Assembly: GCF_002210425.1 (NCBI RefSeq)
Contig: NZ_MWQK01000003.1
Location: forward strand, 411,816 to 475,815
DNA: 64,000 nt
Direction: 5' to 3'
From: Fibrobacter sp. UWB2
Lineage (GTDB): Bacteria; Fibrobacterota; Fibrobacteria; Fibrobacterales; Fibrobacteraceae
Shown: positions 1-9,751 of the stretch, one piece after another
Layout of the letters: the number at the start of each line of letters is the position of its first letter
Numbering within the stretch: position 1 is the first letter of the stretch
Made by a program: the position numbers and the translations under genes
The notes under the pieces: model-generated
Databases searched by the model: none
What the model was told of the DNA's origin: nothing
Seen by the model: the letters and a program-made list of their open reading frames with translations, nothing else

Positions 1-444
1 ACGGGAAATCTTGTCAATGTCGATTTCAACAAAGATCGTCTGTTCCTTGATGCCGAGGGTGAAGTTACCCATGCCATCAAAGCCACGGCGTGCGAGACCA
101 CGGAAGTCACGGACACGCGGAAGGTCGATGTTGATGAAACGATAGAGGAAGTCCCACATGTTGTCGCCATGAAGTGTGACCTTAGCACCGATGCCGATAC
201 CTTCACGGAGGTGGAAGTTAGCGACAGCCTTCTTAGCGTTAGTGACAATAGCCTTCTGACCGGTGATAGCAGTGAGAGTGTCAGCAGCTTCGTCAAGAAT
301 CTTGCGGTTCTGGGAAGCGGCGCCCACGCCCATGTTGAGCACGATCTTTTCGAGACGCGGAATCTGCATCACGTTCTTGTAGGCAAACTTTTGCTGCAAG
401 GCCGGAACGACCTTTTCGAGATAGAATTGCTTCATCTGGTTCAT
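1..444 (-). CDS. rplE: 50S ribosomal protein L5 (partial, 3' end outside window)
   Basis: L5 of the large subunit, which binds 5S rRNA in the central protuberance. The reverse strand reads [12 protein letters not shown] at the start and continues with L5-typical text ([43 protein letters not shown]). The start is ATG at 444; an in-frame ATG nine bases further in (435) is an alternative. About 148 codons are present and the gene runs off the left edge, so the C-terminal ~35 residues are missing. It follows rplX in the spc part of the operon. Confidence 0.97.
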   Translation of the reverse strand, partial: MNQMKQFYLEKVVPALQQKFAYKNVMQIPRLEKIVLNMGVGAASQNRKILDEAADTLTAITGQKAIVTNAKKAVANFHLREGIGIGAKVTLHGDNMWDFLYRFINIDLPRVRDFRGLARRGFDGMGNFTLGIKEQTIFVEIDIDKISR

Positions 445-453
445 TGCGTTACC

Positions 454-753
454 TTACACAGCCTTTCCAGTTTTAACACTGGTACGAACGCCCTTCTTAC
501 CCTTTTCGCGAACGATGCGGGTACGAACGGGAGTGTTGCCTTCGAGAAGCATCACGTTGGAAATGTCAATCGGCAATTCCTTTTCAACGATGCCACCAGT
601 CTGATTGGTCTGAGACGGCTTTTCGTGACGCTTGCGGACGTTGACGCCCGAAACGGTCACCTTGCCATCCTTGACGCTGATGACTTGACCGGTCTTGCCC
701 TTGTCAACACCGGAAATCACCTTGACGTTATCATTCTTCTTGATGTTAGCCAT
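454..753 (-). CDS. rplX: 50S ribosomal protein L24
   Basis: L24 is an early assembly protein of the 50S subunit. The 99-residue product starts [20 protein letters not shown], the KOW-type motif ([13 protein letters not shown]) that binds 23S rRNA; the basic tail [14 protein letters not shown] is normal. Its ATG at 753 overlaps the rplN stop codon by one base (TAATG), so translation is probably coupled. Length is usual for the family. Confidence 0.97.
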   Translation of the reverse strand: MANIKKNDNVKVISGVDKGKTGQVISVKDGKVTVSGVNVRKRHEKPSQTNQTGGIVEKELPIDISNVMLLEGNTPVRTRIVREKGKKGVRTSVKTGKAV

Positions 754-1121
754 TAGAGAACCTCAGGTGCGAGGGAGATGATCTTCATGTATTTCTTGTC
801 GCGGAGCTCACGAGCCACCGGTCCAAAAATACGGGTTCCACGCGGTTCGCCATCCTTGTTGATGAGAACCACTGCGTTGTCGGAGAAACGAATGAACGTT
901 CCGTCCGGACGTGCGATTTCTTTAGCTGTGCGGACGACGACGGCGTCGGCCACGGAACCCTTCTTCACCTTGCTCTGGGGGATAGCGTCCTTAACGGCTA
1001 CCTTGATGACATCACCGATGCTAGCATAGCGACGGTTTGTGCCACCCAAAACACGGATGCAGGCGACTTCCTTGGCACCACTGTTATCGGCCACGACGAG
1101 TCTGGTTTCTTCTTGAATCAT
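753..1121 (-). CDS. rplN: 50S ribosomal protein L14
   Basis: L14 sits at the subunit interface. The 122-residue product starts [19 protein letters not shown], with the conserved ADNSGA and the late block [13 protein letters not shown]. Full family length. It lies between rpsQ (20 bp upstream) and rplX (one-base overlap), the canonical spc-operon order. Confidence 0.98.
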   Translation of the reverse strand: MIQEETRLVVADNSGAKEVACIRVLGGTNRRYASIGDVIKVAVKDAIPQSKVKKGSVADAVVVRTAKEIARPDGTFIRFSDNAVVLINKDGEPRGTRIFGPVARELRDKKYMKIISLAPEVL

Positions 1122-1141
1122 ATTCGCCTTACTCCAGGAGT

Positions 1142-1396
1142 TTACTTCTTCTTTTCCACAATGCGGACGAGGCGCCAGCGCTTCGTTGCAGAGAGGGGAC
1201 GAGTTTCCATGATTTCGACCAAGTCGCCTTCTTCGGCTTCATTCTTTTCATCGTGAGCCTTGAGCTTGCTGGTCGTAGTCATGATCTTGTTGTACATCGG
1301 GTGACGCTTGCGGTTTTCGACCACAACCGTAATCGTCTTGTCCATCTTGTCGGAGGAGACGATACCCTGCTTGACTTTACGAAGGTTTCTTTCCAT
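1142..1396 (-). CDS. rpsQ: 30S ribosomal protein S17
   Basis: S17 is a primary 16S rRNA binder with an OB fold. The 84-residue protein begins [20 protein letters not shown] and contains the family block [19 protein letters not shown] and the C-terminal [17 protein letters not shown]. Full length, and in the normal place between rpmC (17 bp upstream) and rplN. Confidence 0.97.
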   Translation of the reverse strand: MERNLRKVKQGIVSSDKMDKTITVVVENRKRHPMYNKIMTTTSKLKAHDEKNEAEEGDLVEIMETRPLSATKRWRLVRIVEKKK

Positions 1397-1413
1397 TTCC
1401 TGCTCCTGCCGGC

Positions 1414-1605
1414 TTATGCCTTGGCCTTTTCGCTGAGGATGGTCTTGATTCTGGCGATGTCCTTGCGGGCAGCTTGAATCACAGAGGGTTTTTCCAAATT
1501 ACCGAGCTTCGCAGTCATGCGGTAATTGAACAAATCGAGATTCAACTGAGCCAGTTTTTCCTTGAGCTGGTCAACGCCCAGTTCTTTCAATTCACGTGCT
1601 TTCAT
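1414..1605 (-). CDS. rpmC: 50S ribosomal protein L29
   Basis: L29 lies at the polypeptide exit tunnel. The product [18 protein letters not shown]... is 63 residues of two helices with the conserved core [20 protein letters not shown] place the start at ATG 1605 because it overlaps the rplP stop codon by one base (TAATG). A longer open frame reaches 1635 but would extend the protein into rplP with non-family sequence. Confidence 0.96.
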   Translation of the reverse strand: MKARELKELGVDQLKEKLAQLNLDLFNYRMTAKLGNLEKPSVIQAARKDIARIKTILSEKAKA

Positions 1606-2018
1606 TAGATCTCCGATTCTTCGATGATTTTGCACTTAAGGGGGAGCTTCTGAATTGCGACATGGAGAGCTTCCATGGCAAGTTCACGTTCAACACCACC
1701 CATTTCAAAAAGGATGCGACCCGGGAGGATTACGGCTGCCCAGAATTCGACTGCGCCCTTACCCTTACCCATACGGGCTTCTGCAGGGTGACGGGTAATC
1801 GGCTTATCGGGGAAGACGCGAATCCACACGCGACCACCACGCTTGATCTTACGAGTCATGGCGATACGAGCAGCTTCGATCTGGCGAGCGGTGAGCCAGC
1901 ACTTTTCAAGAGCCTGGATACCGAATTCGCCAAAGGCGATATAGTTGCCACGAGAGGCGACGCCCTTCATGCGCCCTTTCATTTGCTTACGATGCAATGT
2001 TCTTTTCGGACTCAGCAT
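1605..2018 (-). CDS. rplP: 50S ribosomal protein L16
   Basis: L16 organises the A-site region of the 50S subunit. The 137-residue protein starts [19 protein letters not shown] and carries the family signatures [37 protein letters not shown] and RMGKGKG. It sits two bases after rpsC and overlaps rpmC by one base. Confidence 0.98.
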   Translation of the reverse strand: MLSPKRTLHRKQMKGRMKGVASRGNYIAFGEFGIQALEKCWLTARQIEAARIAMTRKIKRGGRVWIRVFPDKPITRHPAEARMGKGKGAVEFWAAVILPGRILFEMGGVERELAMEALHVAIQKLPLKCKIIEESEI

Positions 2019-2020
2019 AA

Positions 2021-2680
2021 TTACTTCTCTCTCTTGTTGTCGTTCATGACGTCCTTACCGATCTTTTCACCGTGCATGATCCACACCTTGATACCGATGG
2101 CACCATAAACGGTCTTAGCGATGGCAGTTGCGTAGTCGATGTCAGCACGAAGAGTGTGCAGAGGCACGCGGCCTTCGGCATACTTTTCAACGCGGGCAAT
2201 TTCGGCACCACCGAGGCGGCCGCCGCACTGCACCTTGATACCTTCCACACCCATGCGCATAGCGGACTGGATAGCACGCTTCATGGCACGGCGGAAAGAA
2301 ATACGCTTTTCGAGCTGGCGAGCAATGTTTTCAGCCACGAGCTTGGCATCAGTTTCCGGACGCTTGATTTCGTGGACTGCAATATAGATTTCTTTACCGG
2401 TGAGGAACTGGAGTTCGCCCTTCAAACGTTCCAATTCTTCGCCCTTTTTACCGATAACGATACCCGGGCGAGCGGTATAGAGGTTAACGTTCACCTTCTT
2501 GACGGTACGTTCGATGCCAACCTTGGAGAGGGAGGCATGTTCGAAACGCTTCATCAAGTAGCGACGGAGCACGATATCTTCATAGAGAAGATCGGCAAAC
2601 TTGTCTTCGGCATACCACTTGGATTCCCAACCGCGGATAACGCCAAGACGAAGACCATTAGGATGAGTTTTGTGACCCAT
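2021..2680 (-). CDS. rpsC: 30S ribosomal protein S3
   Basis: S3 lines the mRNA entry channel. The 219-residue product starts [20 protein letters not shown] and contains the KH-type RNA-binding motif ([16 protein letters not shown]) and the C-terminal block [21 protein letters not shown]. Two bases separate it from rplV and from rplP, so the region is one tightly packed transcript. Confidence 0.98.
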   Translation of the reverse strand: MGHKTHPNGLRLGVIRGWESKWYAEDKFADLLYEDIVLRRYLMKRFEHASLSKVGIERTVKKVNVNLYTARPGIVIGKKGEELERLKGELQFLTGKEIYIAVHEIKRPETDAKLVAENIARQLEKRISFRRAMKRAIQSAMRMGVEGIKVQCGGRLGGAEIARVEKYAEGRVPLHTLRADIDYATAIAKTVYGAIGIKVWIMHGEKIGKDVMNDNKREK

Positions 2681-2682
2681 TG

Positions 2683-3033
2683 TTAATTCTCCTTGTCTGC
2701 GACAACGACGGTGATGTGGGAGAGCGGCTTTTCGATACGGAAAGCACGGCCCTGGGAACGCGGGTGAATGCGCTTCATGATCGTACCACCATCAGCGGTG
2801 ATGGTCTTGATCACGATTTCTTCGGCGGAAACCGGAGCGGCGGACTTCTGCTTCAAGTTAGCGACAGCGGACTTGAGAGCATTTTCAACCAGCGGAGCAC
2901 CCTTGGTCTGCGTACGGAGGATGGAGAGCATCGCGAAGGCTTCGCTGACGGACTTGCCACGAACGAGGTCGACTACGCGACGGAGCTTGCGAACGCCGTA
3001 ACGGACGTTTTTAACTTTAGCAACAGCTTGCAT
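2683..3033 (-). CDS. rplV: 50S ribosomal protein L22
   Basis: L22 contributes the beta-hairpin that lines the nascent-chain tunnel. The 116 residues begin [29 protein letters not shown], and the hairpin region [21 protein letters not shown] near the C-terminus is typical. Its ATG overlaps the stop codon of rpsS by one base. Confidence 0.97.
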   Translation of the reverse strand: MQAVAKVKNVRYGVRKLRRVVDLVRGKSVSEAFAMLSILRTQTKGAPLVENALKSAVANLKQKSAAPVSAEEIVIKTITADGGTIMKRIHPRSQGRAFRIEKPLSHITVVVADKEN

Positions 3034-3314
3034 TATTTCTTGCCTCCAGCAGTTTCAGTCTTGCGGTGACCGCGGAAAGTACGGGTCATGGAGAATTCGC
3101 CGAGCTTATGGCCAACCATGTTTTCGGTGACATAAACCGGAAGGAACTGCTTGCCGTTATAGACGGAGAACGTGAGTCCGACCATATCCGGGACGATTGT
3201 GGAACGACGGGACCAGGTCTTGATAGCCTGTTTCTTGTCGGAACCGGCCATCGCCTGGGCCTTGCTGAGAACGTGGGAATCCACGAACGCACCTTTCTTA
3301 AGGGATCTAGACAT
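3033..3314 (-). CDS. rpsS: 30S ribosomal protein S19
   Basis: S19 binds the head of 16S rRNA together with S13. The product, 93 residues, starts [16 protein letters not shown] and has the family core [22 protein letters not shown] and [15 protein letters not shown]. It lies three bases downstream of rplB in the standard S10-operon order. Confidence 0.98.
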   Translation of the reverse strand: MSRSLKKGAFVDSHVLSKAQAMAGSDKKQAIKTWSRRSTIVPDMVGLTFSVYNGKQFLPVYVTENMVGHKLGEFSMTRTFRGHRKTETAGGKK

Positions 3315-3317
3315 GAA

Positions 3318-4148
3318 TTAGGCCCTCTTCTGACGATGACGTACGATGAACTTATCAGTACGCTTGTTGTTACGAGTTTTTGCACCCTTAGAGTTCTTAC
3401 CCCAAGGAGAGCACGGATGACGACCACCAGAGGTACGACCTTCACCACCACCAAGGGGGTGATCGACCGGGTTCATAACGACACCACGGACGGCCGGGCG
3501 CTTGCCGAGCCAGCGAGAGCGGCCTGCAGAACCCGAGGATTCATTCATGTGATCGATATTGGAAACCTGGCCAACGGTAGCGAGGCAGTCTTCCGGGATG
3601 TAGCGGACTTCGCCACTCGGAAGCTTGACCTGGCAGAGCTTGCCGTCCTTAGCAACCAGTTCTGCACCGGCACCAGCGGAACGAGCAATCTGGGCACCCT
3701 TGCCCGGCTTCATTTCGATGTTGTGGATAATGGTGTTGAGCGGAATGTCGCGGAGAGGAATTGCGTTACCTACGCGGAATTCAGCACCTTCACCAGCGTT
3801 CAGCACATCGCCAACCTTGATTTCGGCCGGAGCGATGATGTATGCGCGCTTGCCGTTTTCGTACTTGACGAGAGCGATGCGAGCGGTACGGTTCGGATCG
3901 TATTCGATCGTTTCGACAGTGCAGGAGAGACCGGCAAACTGACGCTTGAAGTCGATGATACGATACAGTTTCTTGTGACCACCACCACGACGACGGGAGG
4001 TAATTTCACCAGCATTGTTACGGCCGGAGCTACGCTTGATACCTTCGGTAAGCGGCTTGTACGGCTTTACAGCAGAGAGTTCCTTGCGGTCACCAATCTG
4101 CTTGTAACGCAGTGTCGGGGTAATCGGGCGATAAGATTTCAGACCCAT
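3318..4148 (-). CDS. rplB: 50S ribosomal protein L2
   Basis: L2 is essential for subunit association and the peptidyl-transferase centre. The 276-residue product starts [20 protein letters not shown] and contains the conserved [22 protein letters not shown] and the C-terminal signature [18 protein letters not shown] around the functionally important histidine. Full length, two bases after rplW. Confidence 0.98.
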   Translation of the reverse strand: MGLKSYRPITPTLRYKQIGDRKELSAVKPYKPLTEGIKRSSGRNNAGEITSRRRGGGHKKLYRIIDFKRQFAGLSCTVETIEYDPNRTARIALVKYENGKRAYIIAPAEIKVGDVLNAGEGAEFRVGNAIPLRDIPLNTIIHNIEMKPGKGAQIARSAGAGAELVAKDGKLCQVKLPSGEVRYIPEDCLATVGQVSNIDHMNESSGSAGRSRWLGKRPAVRGVVMNPVDHPLGGGEGRTSGGRHPCSPWGKNSKGAKTRNNKRTDKFIVRHRQKRA

Positions 4149-4150
4149 GG

Positions 4151-4453
4151 TTATACTCCTTCAAACTCGGCAATCTTTTGCCCGGCCTTCAATGTGATGT
4201 AGGCCTTCTTCCAGTTCGGTTTCTTGCCAGCGACCATACGGACGCGCTTGATCTTGCCGCGGTTGATCAAAGTGTTGACCTTAGCGACCTTGACTTCAAA
4301 GCGCTTTTCGATAGCAGCCTTGATGTCTTCCTTAGAAGCGTCCATGGCGACCTTGAACACGTACTTGTGCACGTCGTTACGCTTGTTCACCATGTTCTTC
4401 ATGGTTTCTTCGGTAACGTGCGGAGCAACGAGGATTTCGCGAATTTCTTTCAT
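4151..4453 (-). CDS. rplW: 50S ribosomal protein L23
   Basis: L23 docks SRP and trigger factor at the tunnel exit. The 100-residue protein starts [18 protein letters not shown], and has the family segments [23 protein letters not shown] and [16 protein letters not shown]. The start codon overlaps the rplD stop by one base. Confidence 0.97.
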   Translation of the reverse strand: MKEIREILVAPHVTEETMKNMVNKRNDVHKYVFKVAMDASKEDIKAAIEKRFEVKVAKVNTLINRGKIKRVRMVAGKKPNWKKAYITLKAGQKIAEFEGV

Positions 4454-5073
4454 TAGCGGCCTCCTTCAAGTTCTGCGAGAGCAGCCTGAGAGATGACAAC
4501 GTTATTTGCACGAACAACATCGTAAGTGTTGACGTCAGCTACGCGAGCGCAGCGGCACCAAGGAATGTTGTTAGAGGAAAGATAGAGGTTCTGATCCTTT
4601 TCGCTAACGATGAAGAGAACGTTGCGCTGTTCGATGCCGGACTTGGCGAGAACAGAGAGGAGATCCTTGGTCTTCGGAGCGCTGAAGCTGAGAGCTTCGA
4701 ACACGGAGACCTTTCCTTCGCTAGCCTTGGAGGCGAGAGCGGAGTAGAAAGCGATCTTCTTGACCTTCTTGTTCACCTTTTCGAAGTAGTCATGAGACTT
4801 CGGACCGTGTGCCTTAGCACCACGAACCCAAACTGCAGAGGTGTTCTGACCGGAACGAGCGCGGCCGGTACCCTTCTGCTTCCACGGCTTCTGGCCACCG
4901 CCACTGACTTCGCCCTTGGACTTAGTCTGAGCAGTACCCTGACGATTGTTATTCAGGATAGCCTTGATGTGGAGGTACATGCAGACCTTGTTGACTTCCT
5001 GGTCGAAGAGAGCCGGGAGCTGGATATCATTCTTAAAATCGCCAGTAGCGGCGAAAAGCTTTGCACTAGCCAT
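4453..5073 (-). CDS. rplD: 50S ribosomal protein L4
   Basis: L4 reaches into the exit tunnel and in some bacteria represses its own S10 operon. The 206-residue product contains the tunnel-loop signature KPWKQKGTGRARSGQ and the extended loop around GGAKAHGPKSHDYFEKVNKKVKK. One-base overlaps with rplC and rplW suggest translational coupling. Whether L4 autoregulates here cannot be seen. Confidence 0.97.
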   Translation of the reverse strand: MASAKLFAATGDFKNDIQLPALFDQEVNKVCMYLHIKAILNNNRQGTAQTKSKGEVSGGGQKPWKQKGTGRARSGQNTSAVWVRGAKAHGPKSHDYFEKVNKKVKKIAFYSALASKASEGKVSVFEALSFSAPKTKDLLSVLAKSGIEQRNVLFIVSEKDQNLYLSSNNIPWCRCARVADVNTYDVVRANNVVISQAALAELEGGR

Positions 5074-5690
5074 TAGTCTTTCCTCACCACGATGATGCTG
5101 TTCTTCGGGCCCGGGACAGCGCCACGGACGAAGATCAGGTTGCGGTCGCCATCAACTTTGACGACCTGGAGGTGCTTCACGGTCACTTTCTTGTTGCCGT
5201 ATTGACCAGCCATACGCTTACCCGGGAAAACACGACCCGGATAGGAGTGAGCGGACGTACCACCCGGTTCGCGCATATTGTGCGTACCATGGGAACGAGG
5301 ACCGCTATGGAAACCGTGGCGCTTGATAGTGCCAGAGAAACCATGACCCTTGGAGATGCCAGAGACGTTCACAGTCTTTGCATCAGCGAAGTCGGCAGCG
5401 CCGAATTCCTTGCCAACCGGCCAGGATTCGAGATCAGCGACATCAAATTCAGCGAGGTGTTCACGAACAGCCACGTCAGCCTTCTTGAAATGGCCGACTT
5501 CTGCCTTATTGGCGCGCTGTTCCTTCTTGAGACCAAAGCCGATCTGGACAGCAGTGTAGCCGTCCTTCTCTTCTGTCTTATGGCAAACGACCACGCACGG
5601 ACCGGCTTCGAGAACCGTGACAGGGACGCATTCGCCCTGTTCCGTGAACACTTGGGTCATTCCCAATTTCTTTGCGAGAATACCGTTCAT
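5073..5690 (-). CDS. rplC: 50S ribosomal protein L3
   Basis: L3 starts 50S assembly with L24. The 205 residues begin MNGILAKKLGMTQVFTEQGE and include the conserved loop with the methylatable glutamine region (GTHNMREPGGTSAHSYPGRVFPG). It lies five bases after rpsJ and overlaps rplD by one base. Confidence 0.97.
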   Translation of the reverse strand: MNGILAKKLGMTQVFTEQGECVPVTVLEAGPCVVVCHKTEEKDGYTAVQIGFGLKKEQRANKAEVGHFKKADVAVREHLAEFDVADLESWPVGKEFGAADFADAKTVNVSGISKGHGFSGTIKRHGFHSGPRSHGTHNMREPGGTSAHSYPGRVFPGKRMAGQYGNKKVTVKHLQVVKVDGDRNLIFVRGAVPGPKNSIIVVRKD

Positions 5691-5695
5691 TGTTA

Positions 5696-6004
5696 TTAGA
5701 CCTTAATTTCGACTTCAACGCCTGCCGGCAAGTCAAGTTTCATGAGGGAATCTACAGTTTGCGGCGTAGCATCAAGGATGTCGATAAGACGCTTGTGCGT
5801 ACGGGATTCGAACTGTTCACGAGAAGTCTTGTCAATATGCGGAGAGCGGAGCACCGTATACTTCTGGATCTTCGTCGGGAGAGGGATGGGGCCTGCAATA
5901 CGAGCCCCAGTGTTCTTAGCTGTATTCACGATATCTTGAGCAGAGCGGTCGATCATACGATGATCGAAGCTCTTCAAGCGAATACGGATGCGTTCACCAG
6001 CCAT
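5696..6004 (-). CDS. rpsJ: 30S ribosomal protein S10
   Basis: S10 is a 30S head protein and, as NusE, a partner in transcription antitermination. The 102-residue product [20 protein letters not shown] has the signature [21 protein letters not shown] and HKRLIDIL. It lies nine bases downstream of tuf, so the translation factor and the S10 operon are probably cotranscribed. Confidence 0.98.
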   Translation of the reverse strand: MAGERIRIRLKSFDHRMIDRSAQDIVNTAKNTGARIAGPIPLPTKIQKYTVLRSPHIDKTSREQFESRTHKRLIDILDATPQTVDSLMKLDLPAGVEVEIKV

Positions 6005-6013
6005 GATTATTCC

Positions 6014-7198
6014 TTACTTGATGATTTCGGTAACAGAGCCAGCACCAACAGTACGTCCACCTTCGCGGATAGCGAAGCGGAGCTGCTTTTCCATGGCGAT
6101 CGGAGCGATGAGGTTCACGTGGATCGTGACCGTATCACCCGGGGTAACCATTTCGACGCCTTCCGGGAGCTGAATCGTGCCGGTAACGTCGGTGGTGCGG
6201 AAGTAGAACTGAGGACGGTAGCCGTTCATGAACGGCGTGTGGCGGCCACCTTCGTCCTTAGTGAGAACGTAGATTTCAGCCTTGAATTCGGTGTGCGGAG
6301 TGACAGACTTCGGAGCGGCGAGAACCATGCCACGGACGATGTCCTTCTTTTCAGCGCCACGGAGGAGGAGACCAACGTTGTCACCTGCCTGAGCGTCGTC
6401 GAGAAGCTTGCGGAACATTTCAACACCGGTGATGACGTATTCGGTGGTTTCACCGAGACCGATACGTTCAACCTTGTCGTTCAAGCGAACGACACCGCGT
6501 TCGATACGGCCAGTAGCGACAGTGCCGCGGCCAGTAATCGTGAACACGTCTTCGATCGGCATGAGGAACGGCTTGTCGGTATCGCGCTGCGGGAGCGGGA
6601 TGTATTCGTCGCAAGCGTTCATGAGTTCCATGACCTTGTCCTGGTATTCCGGATCGCCTTCAAGAGCCTTGAGTGCAGAACCGCGGATAATCGGGGTGTT
6701 GTCACCGTCAAAGTCATACTTGGACAGAAGTTCGCGAACTTCCATTTCGACGAGGTCGAGAATTTCGGCATCGTCAACCATGTCGCACTTGTTCATGAAC
6801 ACGACGATCTTCGGCACGCCAACCTGGTGAGCGAGAAGGATGTGTTCGCGAGTCTGCGGCATCGGGCCGTCAGTAGCAGCAACGACGAGGATAGCGCCGT
6901 CCATCTGAGCAGCACCAGTCACCATGTTCTTCACATAGTCAGCATGCCCCGGGCAGTCGACGTGTGCGTAGTGACGGTTTGCAGTGGTGTATTCCACGTG
7001 AGAGGTGTTAATCGTGATACCACGAGCCTTTTCTTCCGGAGCGTTGTCGATTTCGTCGAAACGCTTTGCAGCGGCAAGACCCTTAGCAGCAAGGGTGGTG
7101 CAGATTGCAGCGGTCAAAGTGGTTTTACCGTGGTCAACGTGGCCGATGGTGCCAATGTTGCAGTGCGGCTTGCTTCTGTCAAAATGTTCTTTTGCCAT
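6014..7198 (-). CDS. tuf: Translation elongation factor Tu
   Basis: EF-Tu delivers aminoacyl-tRNA to the ribosome. The 394-residue protein shows the GTPase motifs in order: P-loop GHVDHGKT near residues 18-25, switch regions with [17 protein letters not shown] near 80, and NKCDMVD near 135; domains 2 and 3 follow in full. It is the first gene of the S10 transcript, an arrangement seen in several phyla in place of the rpsL-rpsG-fusA-tuf order. ATG 7198 is preceded by a GAAGAGGAAAAA purine stretch that can act as ribosome-binding site. Confidence 0.98.
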
Positions 7199-7871
7199 TT
7201 TTTCCTCTTCTTCAGCAGAAGGTTTATCGCTTCAAGTTCAAGAGAACTACACGAGTTCTCCGTATTTTCGCAAAGCATAGGAAGCGGTACTCTGCGAAAT
7301 TGGAACACAAATTTAATAATTTCTAGATTATTTGCAAGATTTTTTCTTTTGAAATTTCGCCAAAAATGCGGATTTTCGGACTTATCCACAGTTTTTCGGC
7401 CGTTTTTTGGCTGTTGAAAAAGCCCATTTTTCGTGGGCAAAAAATGCCTTTTTTTGCTCAAATTTCAAAGGTTCAATATTTTATTTCAACTATAAAACCA
7501 AGTTTCCAACATTTTATCAACATTTTCAACAAAGCACAGTTTTTCTAGTTCACATTCCATATTTCAGTATGCAAAAAGATTTTTACATTACAAAATTTTA
7601 CAAAGTTTTACCTTTCCAGGCTCCCCAACCCATTGACTTTCAATATTTTGAGATTTTCCGTCCCACCAAGAAAACCAAATTACGTTTTCTGAAATCTCCC
7701 CTATCGACTGTCGACAAACTATCACAAACGGAAAATTGATCACCGACCAACAACCAGGCTCCAAGTTGTCCTAAATCACGATAACGACCTGAAAAGATTT
7801 TTTACAAGACATTATATATAATATTTCTATCTTTTAATAAAGGTGTTTGGGGATAATTTCGAGGAACTTCT
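7199..7871. other. AT-rich divergent intergenic region between tuf and GH45 gene
   Basis: No gene is visible in this 673-bp AT-rich gap. It holds the probable tuf promoter, a GCCCA/TGGGC hairpin at 7422-7438 flanked by A runs (a weak terminator shape on the minus strand), one exact DnaA-box match TTATCCACA at 7382-7390, and the upstream region of the first cellulase gene with the TATA-rich block 7811-7831. The cellulase start has a GAGG ribosome-binding site seven to eight bases before its ATG. Confidence 0.5.
7309..7337 (-). promoter_or_regulatory. Candidate promoter of the tuf-S10 operon
   Basis: On the minus strand TTGCAA (7337-7332) is followed after 16 bases by TAAATT (7315-7310), a weak sigma-70-like pair about 110 bp before the tuf start. 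Its TTGCAA hexamer is the same as the -35 of the rRNA promoter at the right end of the window. The -10 is poor, so the call is tentative. Confidence 0.35.
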
Positions 7872-9536
7872 ATGAAATACCCCCTTTTGAGGTCCCTGCT
7901 TACGCTTGGGGCACTCGCTTTGGCTTGTTCGTGTTCAGATGACAAATCGCCCAACAGTGGTGAGTCTTCTTTTGTACCCTGTGAAGACGCCTGGTACCTG
8001 AAAGATTACGGTCTTTTGATGTATCAGGATTTGAAAGTCACTGATCTTAGCGGAAATGAAGTCGGTAAGCTAGTCCCTGTTCAGGGAACTCTGGTTGCCA
8101 TCGTCAAGGACTTGTCCGGCAACACCATCATCCCCCAAGTTGATCTTGCTACAACTCCGGTCCTCACGGGTGACCCGACAAAGTGCAACGCCAACCCTAA
8201 GCCGCAGCCAAGCACAGCCATTTCGTCCTGCATTGACGCTTGGTACTTAGCGGCCACCAAGAACTATCTCCTTTATGCAGACCTCACGGTGACCGATGAA
8301 GCCGGCACGCAGGTCGGCACAATCGTCGCATCCACGGGTTCTTCCCTCGTCAATATAGTTGACCTGTCCGGCAAGCCGATTATCAACAACATCGACCTCA
8401 ATTCGCTCACGCTTATCCACGGCGACAATGTCCGCTACAAGATTTTGGAACCGGCCTTCCACCTGAAGGATGCAACCGGCGACTATGTGATTTACCAGAA
8501 CACGGTCGTCACCATGCCGGACGGCACCCCCATTGGCTACGCCGACTTTGCAACAAACTCCATCAAGTACATCGACCAGGTCACAGTTCTCACTACGACC
8601 TCGAACATCCTTACGCTCCCGATCCTCACGCCGGGCGGAAAATGCGTAGACTACGCCGGTGTAGTCGCCTCCTCGTCGAGCACCAACCCGGTTTACAGCA
8701 GCTCTTCTGTATATAACCCGCCTAACCCGAACAGCAGCAGTGCAACACCGAAGAGCAGTTCTTCCAAGCCGAAGAGCAGCAGCTCCGCTCCTCCTCCGAG
8801 CAGCAGTTCCGCTCCTGTCACGAACCAGTGCCCGACTATCAAGACTAAGGGCGGTGGCGGTTCTGGTTGGGCTACCCGTTACTGGGACTGCTGCAAGCCT
8901 CACTGCTCCTGGCCAGAACACGCACACGGCAACTACTCCAAGCAGTGCACCAACAAGGGCAAGACCGAAAACACAAACTGGGGCGACGGTAGTATCTGCA
9001 GCGGCGGTTCCCAGATGACCTGCACAAGCCAGATTCCGTTCACGATTGACGGTTGCACCGAAATGGCATTCGCATTCGCGGCAGTTCCGGCAGCAAACGG
9101 CGGTCAGTGCGGTAAGTGCTTCCAGCTCACCTTCACCGGTACCGGCAAGTATTCTAACGACGCAAACATCAAGAGACTCAAAGGCAAGAAGCTCATCATC
9201 ATGGCAACAAACGTTGGTGGCGACGTTCAGCAGGGACAGTTCGACATCATGATCCCGGGTGGTGGCGTCGGTATATTCAACGGATGCTCTAGCATGGGCT
9301 GGGGCAGCCAGGGCGCTCAATACGGCGGTCTCCTTTCTGATTGCGAAACCGAAACGAAGTACGCCGCAGGCAAATACAAGAGCTGCCTCACCGAAAAGTG
9401 CAACAAGTCCTTCGCCAACGACGAACAGGCAAGAAAGGGATGCCTCTTCCTCGCCGACTGGATGGGCGCAGCAGGCAACCCGGAACACAACTACGTCGAA
9501 GTGGAATGCCCGCAGGTCCTCAAGGACAAGTACTAA
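7872..9536 (+). CDS. Lipoprotein glycoside hydrolase family 45 endoglucanase (first of three)
   Basis: Probable secreted endo-1,4-beta-glucanase. A lipoprotein signal (LALACSC, Cys near residue 18-20) is followed by three related ~70-residue modules beginning DAWYLKD, DAWYLAA and AFHLKD, each with a YxDLxVTDxxGxxVG-like core, then a Ser/Pro linker (about 275-315) and the GH45 catalytic domain. The domain shows the family signature ATRYWDCCKPHC (catalytic Asp near 339) and GQFDIMIPGGG (second catalytic Asp near 458), with many disulfide cysteines. The function of the N-terminal modules is unknown; cell-surface or substrate attachment is a guess. A paralogue follows 215 bp downstream. Confidence 0.93.
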   Translation: MKYPLLRSLLTLGALALACSCSDDKSPNSGESSFVPCEDAWYLKDYGLLMYQDLKVTDLSGNEVGKLVPVQGTLVAIVKDLSGNTIIPQVDLATTPVLTGDPTKCNANPKPQPSTAISSCIDAWYLAATKNYLLYADLTVTDEAGTQVGTIVASTGSSLVNIVDLSGKPIINNIDLNSLTLIHGDNVRYKILEPAFHLKDATGDYVIYQNTVVTMPDGTPIGYADFATNSIKYIDQVTVLTTTSNILTLPILTPGGKCVDYAGVVASSSSTNPVYSSSSVYNPPNPNSSSATPKSSSSKPKSSSSAPPPSSSSAPVTNQCPTIKTKGGGGSGWATRYWDCCKPHCSWPEHAHGNYSKQCTNKGKTENTNWGDGSICSGGSQMTCTSQIPFTIDGCTEMAFAFAAVPAANGGQCGKCFQLTFTGTGKYSNDANIKRLKGKKLIIMATNVGGDVQQGQFDIMIPGGGVGIFNGCSSMGWGSQGAQYGGLLSDCETETKYAAGKYKSCLTEKCNKSFANDEQARKGCLFLADWMGAAGNPEHNYVEVECPQVLKDKY

Positions 9537-9559
9537 TAAAAAAGTCTAAATCGGAACTA

Positions 9560-9590
9560 AACGCCCCGCACAGGGGCGTTTTTCTTTTTT
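9560..9590 (+). terminator. Rho-independent terminator after first GH45 gene
   Basis: ACGCCCC (9561-9567) pairs with GGGGCGT (9573-9579) around a short loop and is followed by a T-rich tract. It separates the two tandem cellulase genes, so the second probably has its own promoter. Confidence 0.88.
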
Positions 9591-9751
9591 GTAAGTCTTT
9601 GATAATAAATAAGTTGTGCGTAACTTCACATAATTACATTGTATAGTTCTTTTTACTCTTATTTACGAGCATTTTAGAGGATAAGATTTTATCTTTTACC
9701 GCGGATGATTGGAATACAGGGTGTGATATATTTACAAGGGCTTATTATATC

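Noticed and set aside
7382..7390. Exact DnaA box TTATCCACA upstream of tuf as a sign of oriC
   Set aside because: A single box in AT-rich DNA is expected by chance; no cluster, and the par genes lie 13 kb away.
5672..7417. A 581-codon plus-strand frame opposite tuf
   Set aside because: Shadow of tuf and rpsJ; no start signal and no recognised domain.
7422..7438. GCCCA/TGGGC hairpin as a terminator
   Set aside because: No minus-strand gene lies upstream that it could serve, and the stem has only five pairs; it may be part of the tuf leader, but nothing decides this.
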